Under the pieces are notes generated by a model. It searched no databases, was not told the origin of the DNA, and saw only the letters and a list, made by a program, of their open reading frames with translations. A stretch of 64,000 nt of DNA from Laccaria trichodermophora. Its lineage: Eukaryota > Basidiomycota > Agaricomycetes > Agaricales > Hydnangiaceae. The DNA lies in contig JACTVC010000003.1 in assembly GCA_018417955.1 (NCBI GenBank), positions 2,976,001 through 3,040,000 on the forward strand, in the 5' to 3' direction. Positions 1 to 12,118 of this stretch are shown here, one piece after another. Every line of letters starts with the position of its first letter. Within the stretch, counting starts at the first letter, position 1. Made by a program: the position numbers and the translations under genes.

Positions 1-3000
1 CACGGGCCACGTCTCAGCACTGAATACATACCAATGTTGCACCCGAGAAAATCGGTCTGAACGTCGCGTAGGGTCGCGTTTTGTCTTGCGTTTTGTCGTA
101 CATATGAGTAAGTGACGCACCTCAGGAACCGAGGGATTTGCCGGAAGCACGGCTCCCACTACGCGGATGCAGTGTTGGTAGATCAGGGATTGACACTGAT
201 TGAGACGGAAGAGGGATAGACTCTCCGACTCGGGAGTCATGACTCGGTTTCTTCCCCAAGCTCCCGGACAACAATATCGCACTTTGTACCAAGCTTTTCA
301 ATACCACTCCGATTTGACGCTGAAAACTTCTGAGCGACGAGGTGCATTATCAAATAAATATCTTGCACTAACCTATCCGTGGTGGGACTTCTCGTGCCAG
401 TGACTTCAAGTTGGAAGCCGAAGGAAGTAAGAATTTTGGCAGCATACTCTTGGGGTCGCCAATTGAAAAAAGGCGGAAGCTACGGTAAATTCTGCGTATT
501 GGGCTGCTTTGATCGCCTCCCGTTGGCCTTTGGTTGACCTTACTATATATTGCGAGTGCGAGATGATCGATGAAAGTTGAAGCCAGGCTTTGTTTGCCGA
601 AGTCTTCCGAACCAAATAGGTCATTTGTTTTCCAAGTGATTATGACTATCCTTGCTTCTGCCAGTTCTGGACGCCATGGATGCCTCGCCCTTACAATGCG
701 TTTATATAACCACGAGCCGAGCGCAAATTTTAACATGTTAATCCTCCGATCAATTTCAACCTCGTCGGCAATAGGAGCGAGTCGTCGCTTGGTCGTCGCG
801 ACGAAGGCGGATACTACTTAATCAAGCCACCATTGCGGGTCTTCTTCTTTCCCGGTGAGTTGATCTGCTTAGTCGTGGGCTTCTGTCAAGATATATGATT
901 AGACCAAGATTAGGCTCTCATTGGAGATAATCCCATAGCGGTGCCTCTGCTCAATCTTCTCCAAGCGCACGGGACAATCTCGACAGTGCACTTGACTCAA
1001 GTGTTTTGCCCCGCCTTTGGCCACGTCGCGCATTCGTCTCCATCTCACCTGCTACGGAAAGATGATGTCTATTTCACAATTACCTCGCCATCCCATATAG
1101 CTCTGCAAGATACCGCAGTGCGCTCTTGAGTGATGCGTATGGCTTTGAGGGCAAAGTCTCGAGGGAAGGACCGCAGACTGCTTGGATTTGGCTTGGATGG
1201 AGGCGCCAACTGACTGCGGGATTTTCACTGTGATGCTGGCGGCTGGGATGAACTTTCCGGTGTGAAGAATCCGAAGATCTCATTTTCCTTTGTTCTAGTG
1301 TCTTCGACAGACGGACTTGACGCGTTTGCACACACCCTTAGTATTACAATTGCGTTATTTTTTTTGGTACGCGCTAGCTGCTCGCAAAGCCCAGTCAACT
1401 GATTACCTCGTCTCCAGCCCCTTTCTCCTCACCACGGATTTTGTGTTGTGTGCATGCCGCCACTTGCGAAAAGAGCCGACTTTTTTGAATGTTTGGCACC
1501 ATGGTCCAATTTGTAGTGGCCTCCACTTCCAGGGACGACGACTCCGGCGGCTATATCTTACGGTTACGCCGGCAAGCGCACAAGACTATACATTCCATCA
1601 GCCGACAATTCATCTTCGCAAATTCTGAAAACTTGGGACAAGCTCATTCAATTCAAATGTCTAGCCGGCTCACGTTTTCATCGTATAGTCTTTCAGTCAA
1701 CGCCGTTATAACTGAATCAACTCATCACAGATTTCCTTTGAGCCACGCAGAGACTCTCCAGTTCTCCAGTCACGGAACCTTAATGTTTCAAGGGGTGTTA
1801 CTCAAGATATACGCTTGAAGCATATGCGATAATTGCTCAGATGGTCCTTCTCTCCAGGTCAACTATTTTCTTTGGCGAAGTGCACCTTCTTTGCCAGATG
1901 CCTTCGACATCAAATTTTCTCTATCCGAATCCAAACGCAGACAACAGGTTGTAAAGTCTCCGTATCATCTTTTGTCCACGAAGCAGCGAAATTTGCCCTT
2001 CTTTAACGCTATAGAGCTGTCTTCTCTCATTTCCATTTCAAAAGGTTTGTCTTAACTGTGATTACTATAGCTGTACTCAGCCTGGTCTGATACACCGTCG
2101 TTTCACATCTAGGGCTGCCATTTATCTTTGGGGGGCGCCTTCTCCCGGCACGAGTGCGTCCTGTAGACGTAAACCTTCTCCAACGATATGGACGTCGCGC
2201 ATACCTGGCGGTCCAATCATCTGAGTCCACACCTTCTTGCACTATTTTTCTGCGCCAACTCTGCCGTTTTTGATCAGGAAATGTGGCGAGCTCGATATTT
2301 CTACTTTTCGGTTAGTTTTGGTTTTAGCCGAGGCGATAACCTGAGTCTAACAGGCTTTAAGCTGGGCGGATACAAAAAGCTAGCAGTGCGTCCCAAATTG
2401 TGACATCCGGCACGTAGTAAGTCCAGGTCAGAATTCGGTGTTTACCTCGGAGCACATGCAGCGAGTTGTAGGTCGAACTCCTCAAGGCTTGTCCGTGGCA
2501 TCTTTCCCTCGTCGTCTCCAAGACGTTTCGGAGAAATCCATCTAGGGTTTTATGTGTACGCGTCTCACCACAGCAATGCTACAGACATGGACATGAACCA
2601 AGTTTTCAAATTCTTTATTCATGTCCATTTTCGGTACTTTAAGAAGTTTCGATAAAGCTTAACCTAGAGGCCTGCTATTCCTGCTATCCTAAACTGATGC
2701 TACATGCGTCAGCGTCATGGCTTGGTCATGGCTACAAAATTCGCAAGGCATGCAGAGAGAGGTGGCAGGCTGAAGCAACGATATATATATTCTTTTGGGC
2801 CATAATCAAAGGTTTCCACCTTGTGGGTAATTATTACGTACAGGCTGTCCACCTCACCACCAACTTTCTTCTCTTTCCGTTGCGGATTCGAGTCAATTAG
2901 CCTAGGAACGCTATTCTTAATATGGTTTGCCCCTTGCACAAAAGACGCTTCCAAAATCCTGGCCATATCAAGGCTTTCTGTCCTTTTTCGTCTAGATTTA

Positions 3001-3661
3001 GCAAGGAGCAAGCATCTATCAAAAGGACGAAACGTGTATTCCAACCCAATCCCAAGCAGATCCAGGACGGGAGAGGGGAACGTGTCCTGATTCCAGACCA
3101 CATCCACTGTGGACTTCATATTGAAACTGCATCGTTTCCCAATACCGCGACGCGACTTCAGGTGTAAGGTATCCATCGCTTGCGACCCCTTCGGCCCCCC
3201 TGTATCATGTTTATCTTGAACGTACTGATCATACTACACCGTGGTTTTAAGGGGAACTGAAATTACATTAGCCATTGGCGCAGGCTTTTTGGTGGTGGAA
3301 TGTGGCGACGGGTCCAAGAACATGTCTTTTAGCCTTCTTGCTTCTGAATGTGGGTTCAAGGTTTAGATTTCTCTGGTTAAAATACTTACTTTTGAACAAG
3401 AGGTAAGAAATTTGTGACTCGCCAGCACAAACATACCAGAGGTACAAACCGGCGAACATCTCAAAATTGCCTCATCACAGTTTAGACTCAAGGGGCGAGC
3501 ATACCTACATCTCGCACCAATTGGGCCGTATCAACCCGATCGAATCCCGCCGATTGATTCGTGTTCTTAATTTAAGCTAACACCAAGAGGTAATTAATGT
3601 CACGATCTTGAGGGTGTACCTTCCGCACTTCTTCGTCGGATATCCTCCCTTCTCGCGTCGG
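1..3661. other. No recognisable gene (5' flank)
   Basis: Both strands contain only short open frames that break without convincing splice links. The longest, on the minus strand at 2715-3176 (153 codons), has no motif I recognise and a composition like its surroundings. Two overlapping minus-strand frames at 368-736 could be joined by a frameshift, but the result matches no family I know. The stretch is best read as intergenic DNA or old decayed sequence. Confidence 0.5.
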
Positions 3662-3671
3662 TATATATAAG
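3662..3671 (+). promoter_or_regulatory. TATA box of the MFS transporter gene
   Basis: TATATATAAG lies about 95 bp upstream of the transporter ATG at 3762, which is a usual distance for a TATA element in a fungal promoter. It is followed by a pyrimidine-rich leader. The assignment rests on sequence and position only. Confidence 0.5.
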
Positions 3672-3761
3672 TCTTGGGATGAACCGCTAGACCCCCATTA
3701 TCGTCTTCCTCTACGCTCAACATCTCATCCATCAACTATCACCCAACCACCCGACATCGGC

Positions 3762-5802
3762 ATGTCCGAAGTCGCAAGTCGGTCTTCGAATACGCGTGGC
3801 TCTTCGCTCTCTCCCTCTAAATTCGATGCGGAAAAACGGCCGGACGCATCTACAGAGTCGGGTACGGAAGGTGTTGAAACTAAACCTTCATTGGAGGGAG
3901 GGAGAGACGCCTGGAAAACGGTCATTGGAACGTGAGTGGACTCCGCCTTTTGTGCACCTCTGTTGAATATATAGTGCTTCAGATGGTTGATACAATTTTG
4001 CACATACGGGTACGGTTTCTATCTATCACAATCTGGACAGTACTGATGTTATCCTGCTAGCTATATTTCAGCTTTTGGGGTCTTCCAGGACTATTACACG
4101 AGAACCTTTTTGAGTGAGTACAGCGCGTCCGATATAAGGTGAGATGACCTAGTCAACGTCCTATGGGTTTTCAACTCATCTGGCCTTTTACGTCCGGGAA
4201 GCTGGATTGGAAGTTTTCAACTTTTTATGCAGTATGGTCCGGGGCTTCTCGTTGGGATCGCTTTCGATGCGGGATATTTGTACGCTCGCAATCGTCTCAT
4301 CTGCTCTTCTAATCACTGATGTACATATATTTAGCCGCTCAATGATGACGCTGGGTACGCTACTGCAAGTAGTGTCAATGCTCATGCTGTCTCTCTCTCA
4401 TCGACAGAAATACTACCAGGTTTATTAGCTCTCTGATTTTACATTGAATAATTCTCAATGTTCTAAAAGGTCTTTCTGACGCAAGCCTTTGGTATGGGGC
4501 TTGGTCAATCGCTTCTATTTCTCCCTTCTCTGACAATAATCGGTCAACATTATCAACGCCGTGGGGCATTAGCGACTGGTATTGCCGTTTCTGTTAGTAC
4601 TTTCCTCTTCAAATGTGATTAAGTCAAATGTGACTAAGTACGCTGATCATTATGCAATTCAAGGGAGCATCTTTCGGCGGCGTTGCTTGGCCAATTATCC
4701 TTAATACATTGATGGGTCGCCTCGGCTTCGCTAACGCAGTCCGTGTCACCGGAGGCATGGTTGCAGCTCTTCTAATTACGGCGAACGCGATCATGAAAAC
4801 GAAATACTCTGACGAGCGAAAAGAAGTGAACATCTGCTTGATGAAATTGAAAACCATCTTGCAAGACTCGGCATATCTGCTTTCCGTTGCGTCGTATGTG
4901 AGATCTTGCTTTGCATTGGATAACTCGCAACATCGATTGGTATAGCGCGTTCTCCATCAATCTTGGATTGTTCTTCCCGTGTAAGCTGCATTGTACTACC
5001 ATCACGGCATCACGACTCACTTCCGGTTGGGTGTTAGATTTTTATCTCCAACTGTTTTCCATCGATAAGGGGATTTCTAGTGGCCATGCATTGTATTCGG
5101 TGAGTTTTGCAACTTGACCTTATCGTGTCCAATCATTTCTTGTATCCTAGATAACCCTGTTGAATGCTGGAAGTGTACTTGGCCGCATCTTCCCAAATTT
5201 CTTTGCTGATAGATGTGGAACGTACAACATTCTTCTGCCTTGCCTCTTCATCTCGTCTGCATTGGCGTTCAGTATGTTTGCAATCACAAATTTCACAGGG
5301 ATGGCCGTTTTTGGGGTCCTCTACGGATTTTGGTCAGGATCATGCAAGTAGCGCACCAACAACACGCGCATCCTTATTCTTATTGACTATAATAAAATTT
5401 CGCAGATGTTTCTTTAATCCCTTCTCTGTTAGCCCAGCTAAGTTTACACGCTGGCGAACACGGGTGTGTGTTAACGCGACAGTTGAATCACTAGCTCGTA
5501 TCATCTGATGCGCATTGCCTCCCAGGACGCGAATGGGAATCGCTTTCTCTATTGTTGGGATATCTCTGCTTGTAGGGACTCCACTCGAAGGAGGGTTGTT
5601 ACGAGGCGAGTCTGGGACAAACTACACCTGGTATAGATCTATCATATTTTGCGGGGTATGTGTTCCTTCAATATCAGTATTGAATCTAATCCTTCGGCTT
5701 CTGTAGGCCGCGGTTCTGATTGGCGCTGTCGGAATGACAGCTTCAAGGCATTTATTCATTCAACAAAATCGAGGACACCCAGGCCGCCTTCGGCGCGTTT
5801 GA
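3762..5802 (+). CDS. Monocarboxylate-transporter-like MFS permease (13 exons)
   Basis: This is a plasma-membrane permease of the major facilitator superfamily, closest in style to the fungal monocarboxylate-porter (MCT) group. Thirteen exons join in frame through 12 short introns. A hydrophilic N-terminus rich in Ser and Glu (about 56 residues) precedes the first membrane segment, which reads WLIQFCTYGYISAFGVFQDYY. Further family signs are SWIGSFQLFMQYGPG, ITLLNAGSVLGRIFPNFFAD (the loop with conserved G-R-x-x-P) and VLYGFWSGSYVSLIPSL. The reconstructed length of about 440 residues fits the family. The intron after WSGS has a GC donor (GCAAGT); all others are GT-AG. The ATG follows a TATA element and no upstream in-frame start is plausible. 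The substrate cannot be read from sequence; the nearby HIS2 gene gives no hint. Exon joints were inferred by eye, so one or two boundaries may shift by a few bases. Confidence 0.9.
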
Positions 5803-6155
5803 TATTCCCTCTCCAGAGGCCAAACAACGAGTCTGCAGTCCAACCGATTCGTGTATTCGTATCCTGCCCCAAAAGCGAACGACCTAGATACCTAAAAATC
5901 TGTATTAGGAGTGTGAACTCTTGATTTAACACTTTGTATAAGCACCCTTGCATATCTATTCTTCTGGAATGCGTTGCGAAGAAACTGTAGGGCTGGGCGT
6001 CAAAAGAAAGGAAAGAAATAGAAACATAGGGGTTCTTTTGGGAACGACTTACGTAATAAAGCGAGCATTACTTAAACCGAAATTTGATCCGAACCTGAAG
6101 CGAGTTGCACAACGCCCAGCTGGGAACCGACATAAAACACAGGTCTCGACCCTCG

Positions 6156-7206
6156 ATGCCTCATAGCCATCACTCTCATTCTGGCCAATTTTGCAAGCAT
6201 GCTTCTGGTTCTTTGGAAGAGGTCGTGCTGGAAGCTATCCGTCAGCAGTTCCAACTCTATGGTTTGACGGAGCACGTTCCCCGATATCGTTTGGTCGATC
6301 TATATCCAGAAGAGGTATACTTCTCGTTTATCTCTCGCTGAAACGCCCAATTCATGTTTGAATCTTCTCAATCAACAAGGCAGGAGAGACAACGGATAGT
6401 CTTGCGAAACAATTTGAGAAATTCTTAGTTGAAGCCTACCGTTTGAAGACTCACTACGCTTCACAAATTACCATTTTGGTGGGGCTCGAGACTGAATACA
6501 TTACAGGTCAAGATCTCGATGGCCTGGATGCACTTCTTCAGAAGTTGGGGGACCGCGTGGAATATGTCGTTGGGTCCGTTCATCATGTCGACGGTATCCC
6601 CATCGATTTCGACCAAATTACCTATGAACGAGCGCTGCATAACTGCGGAGATGGTGAGACAAATGCCCAGGAAGTTTTCTTATCAGCGTACTTCGATGCG
6701 CAGTATCAATTGCTTCAACGATTCAAGCCGGAGATAGTTGGCCACTTTGATCTTTGCCGACTCTACACACCCGATTTGCGATTTCTAGAGTATCTTTCTG
6801 TCTGGGAGAAGATAACCCGCAATGTGGAATATGCAATCGGATACGGAGCTCTCTTTGAGATGAACGCCGCCGCCTTTAGGAAGGGCTGGGAGACTGCCTA
6901 CCCGGGCAAAGATATCGTACAGGCAAGTCAAACGGCTCTCGTAAATTCGTAGACTGAGTAGCACCTTAGCTTATTTTGAATCGCGGAGGGCGTTTCGCGC
7001 TATCAGATGATAGTCACGGACCGCGGTTTGTTGGACTCAATTACCATCGCCTCCTTGATTATCTACATGCACAAGGCGTCACAGATATCTGGCTTCTTCA
7101 ACCCTCAACAACTCCTAATGCCGCTGGAAGAAGCATACGGCCTGTCAAATTTGACGGAGAATGGTTAGGACACGAATTTTGGCACGGAAGGTCGACACAA
7201 ACCTGA
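6156..7206 (+). CDS. HIS2: Histidinol-phosphatase (PHP family)
   Basis: This enzyme hydrolyses L-histidinol phosphate to histidinol, the eighth step of histidine biosynthesis, in the cytosol. Three exons (6156-6314, 6380-6922, 6970-7206) give about 312 residues, close to the yeast enzyme of about 335. The N-terminus MPHSHHSHSGQFCKHA carries the paired metal-binding histidines of the PHP domain, followed by EHVPRYRLVDLYPEE. Downstream are VGLETEYI, VGSVHHVDGIPIDFD, GHFDLCRLYTPDLRF and, near the end, GGRFALSDDSHGP, all typical of fungal HIS2. The second intron (6923-6969) uses a GC donor (GCAAGT) with a normal AG acceptor, and without it the downstream SDDSHGP motif cannot be joined in frame. 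The gene appears intact. Confidence 0.93.
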
Positions 7207-10200
7207 TGCTGATGTAGTCAAATTCAAGATAAGGAAACAATTTATATTTGTTTCACGGTTGTGGGGATGATGCATTTTCATTGGATTTCTTGTGTTGACC
7301 CAAACCCTTTCCAAGGAATTGGCATTTTCTGTCATTCATTATACCGAAAAAGGACCCTTGAAAGTTCACGCGACGGTAGCTCTATTCGGGCTCACCGTAG
7401 GCTTCTAGCGAGTTCGGCTACCAGTTTTGAGCCAGCTGGAGCCTCGATCCCAGCTTGATCCCAGCCAGCATATAATTCTGTTTTGGGGAGGTACTTAATC
7501 AAGCAGGAAAACCCAAATGGTGACGCACTATGTAAGTGCGCCCTTACGAAACTTCTCAATGACATGTTCTAGTTCCGCGCCAATTCTGTCTGTTCACATG
7601 GCGCATGATACCACAAACATTCTACATATGTATCAACTTCGATCCCATGATTATTGTGAGTTCTCACCCATCGTATCGACTGACATTGCTTGTGTCGTTT
7701 TTCACTTTCTAAGCTGTCGACGCACCTAGCTGGCTATCAAGTTTCGCGACGTCTTCCCATTATAGAAATCTATAATGCGTATGGACGTCGTCCCGATGAC
7801 ATATCAATTAGGATGACGGTTCGATCGTCTTTACCCTGAAACCGATGGATCCCTCAAAAGATCACAATTTAACCTCGTGTTTGGGCGACGAGAACACGCT
7901 AGGCCGATATACCGAGCCGTGTAAGCCATACCCGTCTGGGAAGCAGTCGTATTCGACGTCTTTCGGTCCATACAGGTCTGGATGATCTCTTCGCCATTTA
8001 AAAGCCGAGAACATGTTGAGGATTGACATTCCATTTTTTGCAGACCATCTGTTTATAACAGAACCAAGTGATTCGCGCTGAACGTTTCCTCGCCCGCTGC
8101 TGCCATGTGCTTCCGAAAGGTCCAATGTACTCGATATGCTTGCGGTCATGACACCCCCAACGCGGAAAGTCTGGTATAGTTTCTCTCGTTGTTCGGGTGA
8201 CTGTAATGGTAATTACACCTTTCATTCTAGGTGGATTGTCGCTCCACTCGTTGCCGCTATAGCAAGGAGCACCCGGGGGGTTGCAAAACTTGCTCCACTT
8301 CGTGCAAACAGTGGTAAGTGCCTTTCTTCTTCCATTTTCTGGTAATTCATCCGCCGCCCAGGTTGAGACCTGCCCAGACGGTTGTGTCTTTTCTATCGCC
8401 TCTCAACTGCATCCATTGCCGTCGTTAACTCACCCCTCAATTTTTGGCCAGTTCATTCGCCATCGGACTTCTGCGTTTCGTGTATGATTACTGATATATT
8501 TCCTCGCAGCATGGTCTAATTTATATCTTTTTTATTGTTCAACATTTATGACCATGCCCAGGACATCTAAATAATTTTACGCCTCAGATTTCCTGTTTAC
8601 TACAAGTTTACTATGTTACTCTCTGTACGCGTGGTACATAATTTAGCGATCATTATATTCAACCTTGAGACATAGATGGGAGGGTAACTGCCATTCCGCT
8701 AGTGGCGTACCCGGCCACGGGGCGGCGTCGACAATTTCTCCTACCGTCGCATTTTTTTGGGTGGAAGCGCCTAGCTAGTAGTGGGAGGCGCTGAGCTGTC
8801 AAAGTCACGACTCAGACTCAACTTCACCGTCATGTACACATTCACAACGTTGTTAGGCCTCCTTTTTCCGTGCATCCTAAATTTCCCATTGATCATTCAT
8901 CATGATGTAGTATCTTCCATTTTTCTCTTCTTTGTTTCGTAATTTCAATACTATGCATGTCACGGTCGCGCACCCTCGGACCCACTGTTATGGAAGCCGC
9001 CACCTTGTTGACAGAACGAGGACTCAGCGTAGGTTGTGTGCGTAACACTGGCATGACAAAAGAAGCGACCCGGTGCTTTATATACTCAAACGAGTCTCCA
9101 AGGGGCTCAACGAGTCCCTCTGTTAAGTACTTACTATGAGGTGGTGGAAATTTTGTGGGTCATGCCCTCATTCTCTATTAAAAATGGTAGTGTGAAAATA
9201 GGAACTAGAGCGATATTTTCTATATCTATAGCGGCTCGGAGCTTCAAGGGCGTGTCTACTATTGTTTTGTAGCCTATTGAAGTCTATTTCTCGGAACACA
9301 TTTTATCGAGAACGTAATTGCCGTTCTGTTATTTCGAGTATTTTCCAAGGGGGTGGCGGAACGTGGAATTTAGATATACAGTCGCAAAAAGAATCAAGGC
9401 CCAAGTGCTCAACCCCCCCCTCCCTTTACCCCCCCGAATCCGGTATGTTCTTCCCACCCTCTGTTTTTCTTAGAAGAAGCCATCGGCTATTGGCAGCCGT
9501 CACCTCCGAACGTCCTTTACCAATGACAGCGACGACCTTCCGTGGTTGTCCACGCTCATCGAACTCGTCGACTGGCCCGGCGCCATTCCAACCACCTATG
9601 CGCCCGACGTCGACTCCATCGCCTTCAGGGTGTCACGCCCAGGAAACGTCTGTAAACACCACACATGTCCAACACACGTCAGTTTAATAGAAAATTACTG
9701 ACCGAATATGTGTGCAACTTACCAAATCAAGCTCCAAGGGTGCTCTAGTAGCGTTGTAGACCATTTGAATGATTTTTTTATAGAGAAGGTCACAAAAAGA
9801 TTTAAGGCCTGGGATCCACGTTCCGCCATTGGTATTTTCTGAAAGTTCTGCCGGATTTTACGGAATTACACCCAAGGTACACCATGAAGATCCGGGTTGT
9901 AAAACGTGAGTTGTAATTCATTCTTCATACTTTTAACAACGTTTGGGCGGTGAAGACGTATCATTCCATTTACTACCGAGCTGTGCAAGCCCAGGGAAAG
10001 TAATACCAGGCTTATAAGGCAAGAATACTATGTTGAAGTTGCGATTACCTTTCCATCTCCCTAAATTAAAGCCAAGTAATTTCGTCGACGTTCTTCGACC
10101 TGTGCAATGTGCTTCCGAATAGTTCAACTCGTTGTGGTGCTTGTCTACGTGAGACTGCTCCGACTCATGTTGATAATGCGAAGGTACGGAAGCTGACTCC

Positions 10201-12118
10201 GACGCGTCTCTGAGAATTTTTGAAATGACCAAGACTTTCTTTACTAGGTTGACTGTGGTTCCTCTCAATCATGTCGCTATGGCGCACAGCACTTTAGCGA
10301 TGACGAGAATTTTTTGATATCTTGCACTGGCCTGGCTGTTAAGTTTTTTTGGCTGCCGTTCCGCAATCACACACCCGCGTTTTTTTAAACTAAGTATCAC
10401 TGCCAGCTTCGATTTATTACTATCATTATCCACAACTTTTCCAAAGACTTCTAGTTGAATATAATTTATGTGTTCTGTAGCTGTTCTGTAGACATCTGTG
10501 TTATTTCAAGTTTGTTACTCTAGTGCAAATGTATGGGGTAATGTCATTTGCGAGGATAGTTCGTAAGTACATGGTGAGCGAATACAAAATGTACCCAGCA
10601 TCTTGCCAGCATCAACAAGATCATAGTTTACTTGTCCACTTTTTCCTACTTTTTGACTTGTGACAAACCAAAACGCTGCAAAGCAGGAAATCTATTTACC
10701 GAAAGAAAAGATAAGTACGATTCAGCAGATGGTTGAAGATGTGAAGGAAGCCATTGAAAAATAATCCCTTCGATCAAGTCCGATTTATTAACACCAGCGT
10801 CTTTTCTGCGTTGTCCTCTTCCATCACCGTGACACCCTATAAAGGCGTACAGACTTCCCTACTTGCCTTCTACCCCAGTGCCACCCCTTTCATTTCGACC
10901 TCGTTACCATGGACTACTCCTGAGATTGCATCCGCGACTGTCATAACGCTCACAGCGAGCACGACCAATTAGTCAAGCGGGACCCCAGATCTACATAGAG
11001 CCGCAAGTAGCGCGGTTTGTCGACATGTGAAGGCGACTCTCGGAAGGCTGTCACACTCGCCAGCGAACCCGGTGACATGAGCAACGCGCTAGAGCCATTC
11101 AACCCAACGCACCCGTTGGGATCGTGCAAGGCAACGAGATGCACCTCGAGGAAGATACTGGTGCGGGGTACGTTGCACATCCGTGTCATTGAGGTTCTTG
11201 AGGTTATGGAGGACGGCGAACTTGAAGAGTGGGAGGAGTTGAGGGAAGCTGTGATACCGATTTTTGAGGTTGTGTGGAGGGATTTGCGTAGGCTTTTGCT
11301 GCCTGGTCTGCTGAGTTTCGTCGTTGTCTCGTCACGCAGGCGCTTGTGTTTGGGAATGTGCATGGTCTGAAAGATATGTGAGTCTTTCGTCTTTGTCTTT
11401 CGCCGAGTCGTCTGAGACTAAACGCTTCGTTATTAGGCTCAGGGAGAACGACGTGGTCATCTCCTTAACGATGCACTGCTGGATGAACATGTTCACTTTT
11501 TCCCCGAAGAAATGATCCTCTGGCCTCTGACCTACGCATCACCGATATGGACTTTGCGGATACTTCCAACAGAACTTGCGCATATAAGGAGATCGCGGTT
11601 GCACTGAAGCGGTAGCTGCTGTTGTAGGGTGTACAGTGATGCCGGCTATTTTTCCGCTCTTTCCCCTTCCCGTCTTCCTCCCCTCCCTCTTTCTGCCTTT
11701 GTATGCCTTTGCACGGTTTTTCTCCGATCGCATCTGCCCCTGTTCGGGTCAGCGCTTCCCGCGGGCTGTGCTCAGAGAATGCTTTCTAGATTCTCGGGGC
11801 TTTGGATCGTCTTTCTTTCCATTCGCACTTTTATAGAGCAGGCTGCAATTGGGCTGCAACTCCGGGTACCGTGGTTTCAAAAAGAAGGCAGAAGGTATCA
11901 GGTATTTCGGCACAATGTCGGGGGTCCTGGTAGGCTACTAGACCACTCTGAGGTTCCGGAACGTTCTGCCATTCTTCCGGACGTCAATCACTTGGATATC
12001 GTCATTTATAAAAGGAGCCAGGTGATTGGTATCCTACTCCATCCATACGCTCATTTTCGTCAGCGCGCGCACCGTTACCTCGACTTTTCTGTCCTCGATC
12101 AAGTTCTTGGCAACAGCT
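7207..12118. other. Decayed intergenic region with gene-like scraps
   Basis: There is no complete gene here. A stretch near 9490-9660 on + reads like an exon remnant (frame with DDLPWLSTLIELVDWPG followed by YAPDVDSIAFRVSRPG) but has no start or continuation. Another open frame at 11017-11370 on + is rich in Glu, Leu and Arg with an unconvincing partner on the other strand. A minus frame at 7862-8149 is also isolated. None belongs to a family I recognise. A TATA-like TATAAA motif sits at about 10839. Confidence 0.4.

Noticed and set aside
2715..3176. 153-codon minus-strand frame as a gene
   Set aside because: No family motif, overlapping plus-strand frames of similar quality and no splice support.
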